A stretch of DNA of 32,029 nucleotides from Flavimaricola sp. (lineage in GTDB: Bacteria; Pseudomonadota; Alphaproteobacteria; Rhodobacterales; Rhodobacteraceae), in assembly GCA_020629175.1 (NCBI GenBank), contig JAHDDU010000035.1, forward strand, positions 1-32,029, written 5' to 3'. The translations under genes were made by a program, and so were the position numbers. Numbering within the stretch: position 1 is the stretch's first letter; the number at the start of each line of letters is the position of its first letter. Positions 21,995-30,352 of this stretch are shown here, piece by piece. Below the pieces are notes generated by a model that was given only the letters and a program-made list of their open reading frames with translations, was not told the DNA's origin and ran no database searches.

Positions 21995-22759
21995 TTACGC
22001 AGCGGGTGCAAGGTTTTCAGGCAGTTCCGGAGGGAGGGGCAACCGATAGGCGGCTTGCGGCACCTGGACAATCCCGCGCAGGTTGAGGGAGGCGCGTGTG
22101 GGCATGTCCAGATCCGCGATGGCCACCTGGATGATGTTGAACAGGAGTGTTGTATCGTAAGACAGGGACGTGACGAGTGTTTGTCCGGGCGATGCTGCTG
22201 TTCGGCCGATAACCCGGCAGGCGTGCGCCGCAGGCTCGGCCTGATCCATCCACCAGCAGTGCGCATCGATGCAGGCGAGGTCCGCATCGCCATCGGCAAC
22301 AGCTGCGAGGCTGGAAAGGTGCGCGCCACTGATTAGGTGAGGGCGCAGGGCGATGCCCTTAGTCTTTGCATCCTGCCACGCGGCACCCCAACCGGAATGA
22401 GACTCCGTTTCGTTGAGGACAAAACGGTGGTTGTGGCAATCGCGCAAATCGGTCGCGGGGTCATCCGCGCGAACCACCCAGACGCTGTGGTAAAAGCCCG
22501 GCTGCGTGTTGGGCAGCGCGTAGTCGAAGCAGCCGATCCGGTGCAGACGGTCCCAATGCGTCGTGCGCAAGGGCAGATTGCAAATTTGCCCAAGAACAAG
22601 CTCGGGATGCGTCCAGCCTTGGGCGCAGGGCATGTCGTGGTTCAGGCCCTCTGGGGCTGCCAAACCGGCGTTACGCAACCCATCGCGTATACCGCGCCAC
22701 AGTCTATCATGCGCCCGCAGGTTGCCGGGGCGCAGGTACATCGGAAGGCTTGCGATCAT
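21995..22759 (-). CDS. PhnD/SsuA-type phosphonate-binding-like protein without a signal peptide
   Basis: A 254-residue protein resembling the PhnD-like (phosphonate-bd) periplasmic binding fold: MIASLPMYLRPGNLRAHDRLWRGIRDGL at the N terminus, then the mid-protein stretches YHSVWVVRADDPATDLRDCHNHRFVLNETESHSGW and AVADGDADLACIDAHCWWMD, the second being the usual motif that closes over the ligand. Unlike transport SBPs it has no signal peptide or lipobox, so it is probably cytoplasmic or a single-protein sensor or enzyme. No ABC partners lie beside it. It overlaps the TerB-like gene by 4 nt. The family assignment is by pattern only, and ligand and role are unknown. Confidence 0.75.
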   Translation of the reverse strand: MIASLPMYLRPGNLRAHDRLWRGIRDGLRNAGLAAPEGLNHDMPCAQGWTHPELVLGQICNLPLRTTHWDRLHRIGCFDYALPNTQPGFYHSVWVVRADDPATDLRDCHNHRFVLNETESHSGWGAAWQDAKTKGIALRPHLISGAHLSSLAAVADGDADLACIDAHCWWMDQAEPAAHACRVIGRTAASPGQTLVTSLSYDTTLLFNIIQVAIADLDMPTRASLNLRGIVQVPQAAYRLPLPPELPENLAPAA

Positions 22760-23202
22760 TGAGCGGAGCGTGCCGCCACTCGTTGGCGCGCCGCGGCGCT
22801 TTCCACGTCTTCGATCCCAAGGAGCGGTGCGATCATCCGCAGCAGAGCGTTTTCGCCGTCGTCCCGGCTGCCATCGGCCAGAACCACATCCCAGAGCGCT
22901 TCGATCACGGCGATGCGCTCTTCGTGTGGGACGGCGTCTTTGATGGCGCGGGTAAAGCGCACCGTGTCAGGGGCTTCGGCCTCGACAGCCTCAGCCTCGG
23001 CCCGCAATGCGGCGGCCCCCGCGGCGTCGAGACCGTACCGTTTTGCCGATATCCGGTCGATCCGCTCAATTTCTTCGGGGGCGTAATCGCCGTCCGTTCG
23101 CGCAATCCGCACCAGCAGGGCGGTCAGGGCAAGGCGTGCATCCGCATCAGGCAGCGGGGCGGGGTCGGTGGCCGTCAGGCGGCGAAAGAAGTTTTCAAAC
23201 AT
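22756..23202 (-). CDS. TerB-family (tellurite-resistance TerB-like) protein
   Basis: A 148-residue helical cytoplasmic protein of the TerB/DjlA-N-like family. The family pattern is LTALLVRIARTDGDYAPEEIERI (residues about 27-49) and a second acidic metal-binding turn in ALWDVVLADGSRDDGENALLRMIAPLLGI near the C terminus; each carries the D-G-x-x-x-x-x-E element. Stand-alone TerB proteins are widespread and rarely linked to tellurite. The 4-nt overlap with the PhnD-like gene indicates that the two are made together. ATG at 23202. Confidence 0.85.
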   Translation of the reverse strand: MFENFFRRLTATDPAPLPDADARLALTALLVRIARTDGDYAPEEIERIDRISAKRYGLDAAGAAALRAEAEAVEAEAPDTVRFTRAIKDAVPHEERIAVIEALWDVVLADGSRDDGENALLRMIAPLLGIEDVESAAARQRVAARSAQ

Positions 23203-23250
23203 GAGAGTGATATAGGGCAGGCGTTCGGGCGCGAAAAGGTGCCGGGCGCG

Positions 23251-23901
23251 TTAACTGGTTTGCGGCCCGAACCCAAAGGCGACTTCATCCAGCGCAATCC
23301 CTTCTGGATCACGGTTGTTGAGGACGATGCCTGCGATATCCTCAATCGCCGCGTCCCGAAGGAAGACGAGGGACATTTCGCCAAGGCCCGCAATATCATG
23401 AGTGTCGATGACCGTGCCGCTGCGGTTGAGGAACAGGATCGTCGCCGTCCCGCCCTCGCCACCGCGCAGGTCGAGCCGCACGCCCGCCTGATCGCTGTCA
23501 AACAGGATCGAGATGCTGCCCTCGCCCGTTGCATCGTTGCGCGGAGCACCTGTTGGCCCATCCCCGGACAGAACGTTTGTGCCGACAACGCGCAGAACGG
23601 AGAGATTGGAATTTGCCTCGCCCGCCAGTAATTCCAGTGGTCCAACCGCAGGGCCGCTGACCACGTCATATTCGGCATCGCGGCCAAGGACCTGTCCGGC
23701 GAAGCGTTCCCCGAACATAGCCCCATCGGCCAGCAACAGACCGTCAACCTGCCTGCCGGGGCCAAGGCCGGAAGGGTGTTCGCGAAAGGTGATGATCTGG
23801 GTAAAGCCAGCGTTTTCAGAGCTCAGGCAGATCGCACGTTCGCAGGCCTGCCCGATCACGGGCAAGACCCAAAGCAAGATCGTCGCGAATGCCGCTTTCA
23901 T
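23251..23901 (-). CDS. Secreted protein of unknown function
   Basis: A 216-residue protein with a clear signal peptide (MKAAFATILLWVLPVIGQA, cleavage before CER). The mature part is beta-rich and Gly/Asp-rich, with segments such as GSISILFDSDQAGVRLDLRGG and ATILFLNRSGTVIDTHDIAGLG and a closing GIALDEVAFGF, which recalls the jelly-roll ectodomains of PEP-CTERM-type surface proteins. It has no C-terminal sorting helix. Two Cys residues right after the signal peptide (CERAIC) could form a disulfide; the first Cys is not in a good lipobox. I do not recognise a specific family. The neighbours are TerB-like and DUF1330 genes on the same strand. Confidence 0.7.
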   Translation of the reverse strand: MKAAFATILLWVLPVIGQACERAICLSSENAGFTQIITFREHPSGLGPGRQVDGLLLADGAMFGERFAGQVLGRDAEYDVVSGPAVGPLELLAGEANSNLSVLRVVGTNVLSGDGPTGAPRNDATGEGSISILFDSDQAGVRLDLRGGEGGTATILFLNRSGTVIDTHDIAGLGEMSLVFLRDAAIEDIAGIVLNNRDPEGIALDEVAFGFGPQTS

Positions 23902-23941
23902 GCGGCCAGCTTAGGCCCCCTGCGTACCGTCCGGCAAGGCT

Positions 23942-24235
23942 CTAGTCTGCGTAGCCTTCAACGATCACCAGATCGCCGGTTCCCGCAGGCAGACGCAGGG
24001 CTTTGGCCGCTTGGTAAGCCTCGGAGTAGTAGCACTCCCGCGCGGCCTCCAGCGTTGGAAATTCGATGACGACGCTGCGCGGGCGTTGGTCGCCCTCCAC
24101 AATTTCTTGCGCGCCCCCACGTACCAGAAACCGGGCACCATATTGGGCGAGGACGTCGGCGTTAGCCTCGCGGTATTTCTGGTATTGATCAGGGTCGTCC
24201 ACCGTGACGTGACCGATCCAATATCCTTTTGGCAT
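23942..24235 (-). CDS. DUF1330 family protein
   Basis: A 97-residue single-domain protein of the dimeric ferredoxin-like fold called DUF1330. It has the usual PKGYWIGHVTVDDPDQYQKYREAN opening, the strand ARFLVRGGAQEIVEGD and the pair SVVIEFPTLEAARECYYSEAYQ. The biochemical role of the family is unknown. It lies 11 nt after the PhzF-like gene on the same strand and is probably co-transcribed with it and rlmJ. ATG at 24235. Confidence 0.92.
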   Translation of the reverse strand: MPKGYWIGHVTVDDPDQYQKYREANADVLAQYGARFLVRGGAQEIVEGDQRPRSVVIEFPTLEAARECYYSEAYQAAKALRLPAGTGDLVIVEGYAD

Positions 24236-24246
24236 ATCGCGCTCCC

Positions 24247-25155
24247 TTACTTGGTTGCGGGCGGCTGGATCGTCCCGCTGGAGATGTGTACGGCGGTCCC
24301 GGCAATGCGCACCTGCTGGATTGCACCTTGGGCGATGTCGGCTGACAACTCAATCCGGCTGGGGCGACCCATCTCGATCCCTTGGTGCAGGGCGATATCA
24401 TTGCGCCCATCGGCCAAAGCGCCAGACGCCAAAAGTTGCGCCGTCAGGATCGCACTGGCCGAGCCAGTGGCTGGATCCTCGGGAATGCCCGCGGTTGGAG
24501 AGAACATGCGTGCCTGATACCCACCCTCAACTGCGGTGTAGAGGTAGGCGCTGTCCACGCCACAGGCGTCCATCATCGCCGACCAGCCGGGCTCTAAAGG
24601 ACGCGCATCGGCCAGCGCGCTGAGGTCCGGGACAGGGATGTATAGGAACGTAGGGCCGCCAGACCATACGGCAGGTTTGTGGTCTCCAAACCCCACCTGG
24701 GGTAGCCCCAACGCCGGTTGAGCGAGTGCCGCGATGTCTTCCGACTTTGGGGTCTTGTGCGCCGGTGCATGCGGGATCACCGGGGCCACGAACATCGCGC
24801 GTGTCGTGCCTGCCTTGCGTGTCACTGTGACAGGCACAAGCCCGGCCTGTTCCTCGAGCGTGATCAGTGTCTCCCAATCGCCGTCGCCTTTCGCTTCCTC
24901 TGCCAAGAGGATCGAACAGCCCACTGTTGGATGACCTGCAAAGGGAATTTCGGCAGTCGGAAAGAAGATGCGGACCTCTGCCGTGTGGCTGGGGTCAGCC
25001 GGGGTGCGCACAAAGATCGTCTCGCTCAGATTGAACTCGCGCGCGATGGTCTGCATCTGCGCGGTGCTGAGGTCATCCGCATCGCGCACGACCGCCAAAG
25101 GATTGCCGCTGTAAGGCGTGTTGGTGAATACATCCAGCGTGTGAAAGCTCTTCAT
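24247..25155 (-). CDS. PhzF-family isomerase/epimerase-like protein
   Basis: A 302-residue protein of the PhzF (diaminopimelate-epimerase-like) fold with two similar halves. The N terminus FHTLDVFTNTPYSGNPLAVV is diagnostic; the catalytic Glu45 is in FNLSETIFV, followed by FFPTAEIPFAGHPTVG. The second half has RMFSPTAGIPEDPATGSASAILTAQLL. Stand-alone PhzF proteins outside phenazine clusters have mostly unknown substrates, and there are no phenazine genes here. Its stop and start are closely packed: 11 nt to the DUF1330 gene and a 4-nt overlap with rlmJ. ATG at 25155. Confidence 0.92.
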   Translation of the reverse strand: MKSFHTLDVFTNTPYSGNPLAVVRDADDLSTAQMQTIAREFNLSETIFVRTPADPSHTAEVRIFFPTAEIPFAGHPTVGCSILLAEEAKGDGDWETLITLEEQAGLVPVTVTRKAGTTRAMFVAPVIPHAPAHKTPKSEDIAALAQPALGLPQVGFGDHKPAVWSGGPTFLYIPVPDLSALADARPLEPGWSAMMDACGVDSAYLYTAVEGGYQARMFSPTAGIPEDPATGSASAILTAQLLASGALADGRNDIALHQGIEMGRPSRIELSADIAQGAIQQVRIAGTAVHISSGTIQPPATK

Positions 25156-25937
25156 GTCTTGGCCTCCTGCAGTGTTTTGAAATGGGCTGACAAGCGTTTG
25201 GCTTCATCCTCCAGCCCATAAGGTGGATTGATCAGGAACATTCCTGATCCAATCATGCGGTGGCCTTCGCGCGCGGGCGGAAACGTCACTTCGTGCCGAA
25301 GCGCACTTGGGGCTGTTTTCTCAAGCGCTTGCAGCATTGGGTCGTGCACCTCACCGACAAGCAACGGGTACCAAACCATGATGACGCCGACCGGCCACTT
25401 GCGGTGGAGGTACGCGACGGTTTTGGCCACGTGTTCATACTCTGATTTAACTTCGTAGGAGGGATCAATCAGACACACGCCCCTGCGCGGGGTCGGTGGG
25501 GTGATTGCGAGCGCAAACTCTAAACCGTCACGCTGGTGGCTGTGTGCGGCGGGAACGGCTGTTTGCAAGGCTGCAAATTCCTGCGGATGCAGTTCCGCCA
25601 GATGCAGCACATCGTCGCCCCGCAGCAGGCGCGAGGCGAGCGCGGGCGATCCGGGATAGCTTTGCGGTCCATATTCGGCCCGGAGCGCATCAACCGTGGC
25701 GCGATATGGGTGACCCGCGTCGAACCAGTCCGTGACGGCGTCAAACCCCTTGGCCGCTTCCCCCGTCTTGCGCGCTTCGGCGCCGCCCAGATCGTAAAGA
25801 CCGCGGCCCGCGTGCGTTTCGATGTAACTTAGCGGTTTGTCCTTGCGGGTCATATAAGCCAGCGTCCAGCACAAAAGGGCGTGCTTTTGCACATCGGCAA
25901 GGTTCGCGGCGTGATAGCTGTGCTGATAGGATAACAT
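25152..25937 (-). CDS. rlmJ: 23S rRNA (adenine(2030)-N(6))-methyltransferase RlmJ
   Basis: A 261-residue SAM-dependent methyltransferase. The opening LSYQHSYHAANLADVQKHALL is the RlmJ signature. Motif I is in YIETHAGRGLYDL and the catalytic motif IV reads IDPSYEVKSEYEHV, where D-P-P-Y is the common form. GSGMFLINPPYGLE closes the domain. The enzyme methylates A2030 of 23S rRNA. It is the first gene of the rlmJ-phzF-DUF1330 run and overlaps the next start by 4 nt. ATG at 25937. Confidence 0.92.
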   Translation of the reverse strand: MLSYQHSYHAANLADVQKHALLCWTLAYMTRKDKPLSYIETHAGRGLYDLGGAEARKTGEAAKGFDAVTDWFDAGHPYRATVDALRAEYGPQSYPGSPALASRLLRGDDVLHLAELHPQEFAALQTAVPAAHSHQRDGLEFALAITPPTPRRGVCLIDPSYEVKSEYEHVAKTVAYLHRKWPVGVIMVWYPLLVGEVHDPMLQALEKTAPSALRHEVTFPPAREGHRMIGSGMFLINPPYGLEDEAKRLSAHFKTLQEAKT

Positions 25938-26088
25938 GTGGCCCCCAAGTTCGCCCCAGCCCTAACCTGTGATCAAAATGTCGGCAAGTTTGGGCGTGTT
26001 AACGCCAAATGACCATAAGTTGAGAATACTCCCCTTTGAACAGGCCTTTGGCGTGCTAAATTACCATCAACACAAGGAACTTGACGGA

Positions 26089-26904
26089 ATGCGATTCTCT
26101 GGGCTCACCGCCGCGCTGCTTTTGACGATGGCCGCGCCTGCTCTGGCAGACGGCATTGGTGCGCCTGTGTCCGAGCCTGAGATTGTGCCGATCCCGCAAA
26201 TTGCGGCGCCGTCGGGCAATCAACTTCGGTTTACGGCGGGCGCCGGACTTTCGGCGGCACCCGGCTATTTTGGCTCGGATGAAACGGTAGTTGGGCCGAC
26301 GGGGTCCTTCTCGTTTGAATATCTGCGCTACGGCAACCGCGAGTTTGGCTCGCGTGCACTGAACACTGTGCCCACGGGCCTGAGCTTTGGTGGATCGTTC
26401 CGCTACATTGCGGATCGCGCGGCGTCTGATTACCCCGAGCTTGCCGGTCTGAGTGACCTTGATCTGTCCCTCGAAGTTGGCGCTGGCGTCACGTATTATC
26501 AGCCCAACTATGAGGTCTTTGCCGACCTGCGCTACGGCGTCCTTGGACATGAAGCGCTGGTGGGAGAGGTGGGCATGGACCTGATCCTGCGCCCCTCTGA
26601 TGCGGTTACCCTTTCAGCGGGTCCTCGCGTTTTTTGGGGCTCGGACGATTACGCTGATACGTATTTCAGTGTGGACGGAAGCACCGCCGGGCTTGACGAC
26701 TATCAGGCGGGCGGCGGCATCCTGTCAGCGGGTGTTGAGGTTGGGGCAGAATACCAGTTCAACGACACTTGGGGCCTCGAAGGCTCGGTCCGTTGGGATC
26801 GCTACATTGGTGATGCCGCAGATAGCCCGCTGGTCCAAAACGGGTCGGAAGATGCCGTCTCAGCGCGTGTCGTTGCCACGCGCCGCTTCACGCTCGACTT
26901 TTGA
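26089..26904 (+). CDS. MipA/OmpV family outer-membrane protein
   Basis: A 271-residue outer-membrane beta-barrel protein of the MipA/OmpV family. The signal peptide is residues 1-20 (cleavage after ALA). The mature part has the family opening RFTAGAGLSAAPGYFGSDETVVGPTGSFSFEYLRYG, alternating beta strands through the whole length, and the C-terminal strand VSARVVATRRFTLDF ending in Phe, the barrel-assembly signal. MipA proteins are scaffolds or porin-like barrels; the exact role is unclear. ATG at 26089 starts the signal peptide; an in-frame ATG at 25969 adds 40 residues without family character. The stop lies 13 nt from the stop of the convergent pyrG. Confidence 0.9.
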   Translation: MRFSGLTAALLLTMAAPALADGIGAPVSEPEIVPIPQIAAPSGNQLRFTAGAGLSAAPGYFGSDETVVGPTGSFSFEYLRYGNREFGSRALNTVPTGLSFGGSFRYIADRAASDYPELAGLSDLDLSLEVGAGVTYYQPNYEVFADLRYGVLGHEALVGEVGMDLILRPSDAVTLSAGPRVFWGSDDYADTYFSVDGSTAGLDDYQAGGGILSAGVEVGAEYQFNDTWGLEGSVRWDRYIGDAADSPLVQNGSEDAVSARVVATRRFTLDF

Positions 26905-26917
26905 TCCCAGAGCTTCG

Positions 26918-28561
26918 TTAGACTAGGCGGGATGTTTCAACTGCCGCCCGAACGAAATCGGCAAAAAGCGGATGCGGCTCAAACGGCTTTGACTTCAGCT
27001 CTGGATGGAATTGCACGCCGATGAACCATGGGTGATCCGTCCATTCCACTATTTCCGGCAGCTTACCATCCGGGGACATGCCAGAGAATTTCAGGCCCTT
27101 CGCTTCGAGCGCTTCGCGGTACTTGATGTCTACTTCATAGCGGTGGCGGTGACGCTCTTCGATGGCTGTCGTGCCGTAGACGTCGGCCACGCGGGACCCA
27201 TCGCCCAAGGCTGCGTCATACGCGCCAAGGCGCATAGTGCCGCCTTTGTCGTCGTCGGCCTTGCGCTCGACCTTGTGGTTGCCCTGCACCCATTCTTTGA
27301 GGTGGTAAACCACGGGTTCAAAACGCTTTTTACCGGCCTCATGGTCAAACTCTTCGGATCCGGCGGTCGTCAGGCCCGCAACATTCCTGGCCGCCTCAAT
27401 CACCGCCATTTGCATACCAAGGCAGATGCCTAGGTAGGGGATGTTGTGCTCGCGCGCGTATTGCGCAGCCTTGATCTTGCCCTCTGTTCCACGCTCGCCA
27501 AAGCCGCCGGGGACAAGGATTGCGTGATAGCCCTCAAGGTGCGGGGCAGCATCTTCGCGGTCGAATAGTTCGGCGTCGACCCAATCCACGCGTACTTTGA
27601 CCCTGTTGGCCATGCCGCCGTGGGTCAGCGCCTCTTTGATCGACTTATAGGCATCCTCGAGCTGCGTGTATTTGCCCACAATGCCCACGCGCACTTCGCC
27701 GTCCGCATTGGTCAGGCGGTCCATCACATCATGCCAGCGGTCGAGCGTTGGGGCAGGGGCGTCCTTGATGCCAAAGGCGTCCAAGACAGCGCGGTCCAGA
27801 CCCTGTTCATGATAGGCCAGTGGTGCCTCATAGATGGACGTCAGATCATAGGCGGCGATCACCGCCTCTTTACGGACGTTGCAGAACAGGCCGATCTTTT
27901 CGCGTTCTTTTTCAGGGATGTCATGCTCTGACCGGCAGACCAGGACATCTGGCGCGATACCGATGGCCCGCAGCTCCTTGACGCTGTGCTGGGTCGGCTT
28001 GGTTTTCAGCTCACCGCTTGCCGCCAGATAGGGCATTAGGGTCAGGTGCATAAAGATGCATTGACCGGGATCTCGGTCATGGGCGAACTGGCGGATCGCC
28101 TCAAAGAAGGGCAGCCCTTCGATATCGCCCACAGTGCCGCCAATCTCACAGAGCATGAAATCAACCTCGTCATCACCGATGTGGATGAAGTCCTTGATTT
28201 CATTGGTCACATGGGGGATCACCTGAATCGTTTTACCCAGATAGTCGCCGCGCCGCTCTTTCTCCAACACGTTGGAATAGATGCGCCCCGAAGAGACAGA
28301 GTCGGTCTTGCGGGCTGCGACGCCGGTGAACCGCTCGTAATGCCCAAGGTCGAGGTCCGTCTCAGCTCCATCGTCGGTGACAAAGACCTCGCCATGCTCA
28401 AACGGGGACATCGTGCCCGGATCCACGTTGAGGTAGGGGTCCAGCTTGCGCAGCCGCACGGAATATCCTCGGGCCTGCAGCAATGCGCCCAGCGCCGCTG
28501 AGGCCAAACCCTTGCCCAGCGAGGACACAACGCCGCCCGTGATGAAGATGTATCGTGCCAT
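26918..28561 (-). CDS. pyrG: CTP synthase
   Basis: A 547-residue enzyme that makes CTP from UTP, ATP and glutamine. The synthetase domain (residues about 1-265) starts [22 protein letters not shown] with the P-loop and has [39 protein letters not shown]. The GATase domain (about 290-545) has the nucleophile Cys in GICLGMQM and the His-x-Glu in QFHPE. Length and motifs are normal. ATG at 28561 gives the standard [10 protein letters not shown] start; upstream in-frame codons to 28663 are non-coding leader. It lies downstream of secG on the same strand, with a 156-nt gap containing two small hairpins. Confidence 0.97.
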   Translation of the reverse strand: MARYIFITGGVVSSLGKGLASAALGALLQARGYSVRLRKLDPYLNVDPGTMSPFEHGEVFVTDDGAETDLDLGHYERFTGVAARKTDSVSSGRIYSNVLEKERRGDYLGKTIQVIPHVTNEIKDFIHIGDDEVDFMLCEIGGTVGDIEGLPFFEAIRQFAHDRDPGQCIFMHLTLMPYLAASGELKTKPTQHSVKELRAIGIAPDVLVCRSEHDIPEKEREKIGLFCNVRKEAVIAAYDLTSIYEAPLAYHEQGLDRAVLDAFGIKDAPAPTLDRWHDVMDRLTNADGEVRVGIVGKYTQLEDAYKSIKEALTHGGMANRVKVRVDWVDAELFDREDAAPHLEGYHAILVPGGFGERGTEGKIKAAQYAREHNIPYLGICLGMQMAVIEAARNVAGLTTAGSEEFDHEAGKKRFEPVVYHLKEWVQGNHKVERKADDDKGGTMRLGAYDAALGDGSRVADVYGTTAIEERHRHRYEVDIKYREALEAKGLKFSGMSPDGKLPEIVEWTDHPWFIGVQFHPELKSKPFEPHPLFADFVRAAVETSRLV

Positions 28562-28638
28562 GTCAGACTGCCCCCGCGACGTGCAAAAAGTAATGCAGCG
28601 GCGTTGCCAACACAACGCTACCCACGGGATTTGAGGAT

Positions 28639-28705
28639 ACCCGGATTCGGGTGCCCGATGCAACCAGTGGCGCTACATGATGTGAAGAACGGCGGTATGT
28701 CCGCC
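28639..28705 (-). terminator. Two small hairpins between secG and pyrG
   Basis: GGCGG (28691-28695) and CCGCC (28701-28705) form a 5-bp stem 13 nt after the secG stop on the minus strand, followed by GTTCTTC. ACCCG (28639-28643) and CGGGT (28648-28652) form a second perfect 5-bp stem. Both are weak. They may attenuate read-through into pyrG. Nothing else is seen in the 156-nt gap. Confidence 0.35.
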
Positions 28706-28717
28706 ATTGGTAGTGGT

Positions 28718-29083
28718 TTAGTTGTCGTCTGCCTGTGGGATGACCAGCCCGCTTTCGTCCGCGGTAGGCGGCAGAAGGCTATCGCCCAGATCGGGTAGTT
28801 CAGGCGCCGCGGAATTTGGCGCATCAATGATACGGTCAAGGACCGATGACCCGGCTGCATTGTTTGCTGCAATGATGGTCAGCGTGATCGACGTGCAGAT
28901 GAACGCAACTGCGAGACCCCATGTAACCTTGCCCAACGCCGTCGCAGGCGCACGCCCCGATGCGGTGCCACCACCGCCGCCAATCCCAAGGCCGCCCCCT
29001 TCGGACCGCTGCAAAAGCACAACCGCGATCAAGGCAAAGGCCAGGATCAGGTGGACGGTCAGAACAACGTTCTCATAGTTCAT
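28718..29083 (-). CDS. secG: Preprotein translocase subunit SecG
   Basis: A 121-residue inner-membrane protein. Two hydrophobic helices at residues about 4-22 (VVLTVHLILAFALIAVVLL) and 52-72 flank the conserved cytoplasmic loop QRSEGGGLGIGGGGG, which is diagnostic for SecG. The acidic Pro-rich tail of about 45 residues is usual for alphaproteobacteria. SecG assists SecYE and SecA in protein export. ATG at 29083 is used, with AAAGG upstream; a TTG precedes it by one codon. The secG-pyrG order is common in alphaproteobacteria. Confidence 0.96.
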   Translation of the reverse strand: MNYENVVLTVHLILAFALIAVVLLQRSEGGGLGIGGGGGTASGRAPATALGKVTWGLAVAFICTSITLTIIAANNAAGSSVLDRIIDAPNSAAPELPDLGDSLLPPTADESGLVIPQADDN

Positions 29084-29165
29084 CAAACGGGCCTTTCGGG
29101 CGCATATCGGTCAAGGCTATCTAAAGGCGGTGCGCCCATGTCGCAACCCCTGATCGCCGTGGTTT

Positions 29166-29561
29166 TCAGGCGTCCACATCGTCCACATCCGCTTGGCCAG
29201 AGATACGACGGCGTACGATGGACCAGCCCAGCCCAATGGCCAAAACGGCAGACAAAACCACAAGTGCGGCCCATGTGTTGAAAGTCGGGTTTTCAAAACT
29301 GATAAACCCCTGATCCCACAAGACCCACGCGATCGTGGCGACGACAGCCAGCAACAAAACAACACCAAACAATCCAATCGATCGCAGTGTTGCGCGCACG
29401 TAAATGATGTAGCCGACAAGCAGGAGCAGCCCGAACAGCACTGTTAGCGGCAATTGTTCAGCATAGTTTTCCTGGGACCAGCGGACAAAGTTGAACTGTG
29501 TCGGATTGTAGGTTGCGGAAAGTAAGGCGAAGGCGCAGGCCCATCTGATTACGAATCCCAT
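29166..29561 (-). CDS. Four-helix membrane protein, DUF6524-like
   Basis: A 131-residue inner-membrane protein with four predicted helices at residues about 4-18, 38-56, 62-83 and 97-115. The loop after helix 1, YNPTQFNFVRWSQEN, carries the N-P-T...F-N...W pattern of small proteobacterial membrane proteins named DUF6524 (recalled, not searched). The C-terminal tail is cytoplasmic and acidic. Function unknown. It lies 79 nt upstream of secG on the same strand and may be co-transcribed. ATG at 29561 follows GAGAGGTGACCG (AGAGGTGA). Confidence 0.75.
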   Translation of the reverse strand: MGFVIRWACAFALLSATYNPTQFNFVRWSQENYAEQLPLTVLFGLLLLVGYIIYVRATLRSIGLFGVVLLLAVVATIAWVLWDQGFISFENPTFNTWAALVVLSAVLAIGLGWSIVRRRISGQADVDDVDA

Positions 29562-29627
29562 CGGTCACCTCTCAGGCTGTCGTGTTTGCCGCTATGTTGC
29601 AAAGCAACAAGGGGAGGCCAAGACAAA

Positions 29628-29651
29628 AACGGCAGGCCAAGGCCCGCCGTT
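29628..29651 (-). terminator. Rho-independent terminator of the VPLPA-CTERM gene
   Basis: AACGGCAGGCC (29628-29638) pairs with GGCCCGCCGTT (29641-29651) at 10 of 11 positions. On the minus strand the stem is followed by a TTTTTG run (29622-29627 in plus coordinates), a classical intrinsic terminator 22 nt past the stop of the gene at 29674-30276. Confidence 0.85.
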
Positions 29652-29673
29652 CGCCACGTCATCTATCGACCGA

Positions 29674-30276
29674 TTATTGGCGTGTGCCGAATTGGCGCAG
29701 TCCGGCGAACCCGCCTAGTGCGATCGCCAGCAGCGGCAGTGAGGCAGGCAAGGGCACCGGTGACGGAACAGGTGTCGCGGCAACGTCCGATTTAACGGTC
29801 AGATTGTAGAACCCGGAGGCCGTCGTGTTTTCCGACTCCGCCTGAAAGTTCATTTCCTCAAAGTTCACAAAAAAGGCTCCGACGGCGATGTAGTAAAGGC
29901 CGGCCGCGAGCATCGGCCCGCTGCGTCCATCAAACATCATATCGCCAAGCTCGAAGCCCGATCCGGTGCCAAATGACAGCGCCGCATCGCCTGCAAAGGC
30001 CACCGCGTCATCGTTCATCGCAACAAGATTTCCGCCAGCGGAATAAATGCCGACTTCCAGGTCGATTTCCGTATCGCTTGTGTAGATGTCGAAATAGGCG
30101 GCATCTGCCGCGATCTCGACGGAGTACCAATCCACGAACCCAGCGGTCAGCTCACCCGCGAACCGTTCAGCACCGCCAGAAATAGCGCCAAAATTGTCAA
30201 TTGTGACAGGAACCGCATTTGCAGCTCCGGCAAAAAACGCAGCAATGGCAGTCGCTGCGCCAAACATCTTAACCAT
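29674..30276 (-). CDS. Secreted protein with a VPLPA-CTERM sorting signal
   Basis: A 200-residue exported protein. The signal peptide is residues 1-21 (MVKMFGAATAIAAFFAGAANA). The ectodomain is beta-rich (ERFAGELTAGFVDWYSVEIAADAAYFDIYTSD...), resembling pre-peptidase or PEP-CTERM-type jelly rolls. The C terminus has all three parts of an exosortase signal: VPLPASLPLL, a hydrophobic helix (LLAIALGGFAGL) and a basic end (RQFGTRQ). VPLPA-CTERM proteins are known from Rhodobacterales and are processed by a dedicated exosortase, which is not in this window. ATG at 30276 is chosen because GGGGGA lies just upstream; ATG at 30288 is possible. It diverges from purA across an inverted repeat. Confidence 0.85.
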   Translation of the reverse strand: MVKMFGAATAIAAFFAGAANAVPVTIDNFGAISGGAERFAGELTAGFVDWYSVEIAADAAYFDIYTSDTEIDLEVGIYSAGGNLVAMNDDAVAFAGDAALSFGTGSGFELGDMMFDGRSGPMLAAGLYYIAVGAFFVNFEEMNFQAESENTTASGFYNLTVKSDVAATPVPSPVPLPASLPLLAIALGGFAGLRQFGTRQ

Positions 30277-30309
30277 TATTTCCCCCATTTGCCCGGAGAT
30301 TCGTTCCGG

Positions 30310-30352
30310 GAACTGCAACAATCTATCCAAAATTCTAAGATTGTTCCAGTTC
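30310..30352. promoter_or_regulatory. Long inverted repeat between the VPLPA-CTERM gene and purA
   Basis: GAACTGCAACAATCT (30310-30324) and AGATTGTTCCAGTTC (30338-30352) are reverse complements at 14 of 15 positions, separated by 13 AT-rich bases. The element is 34-76 nt upstream of the VPLPA-CTERM start and about 100 nt upstream of purA. It could be a two-half-site operator or a hairpin in the leader of the secreted protein's mRNA. Confidence 0.5.
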
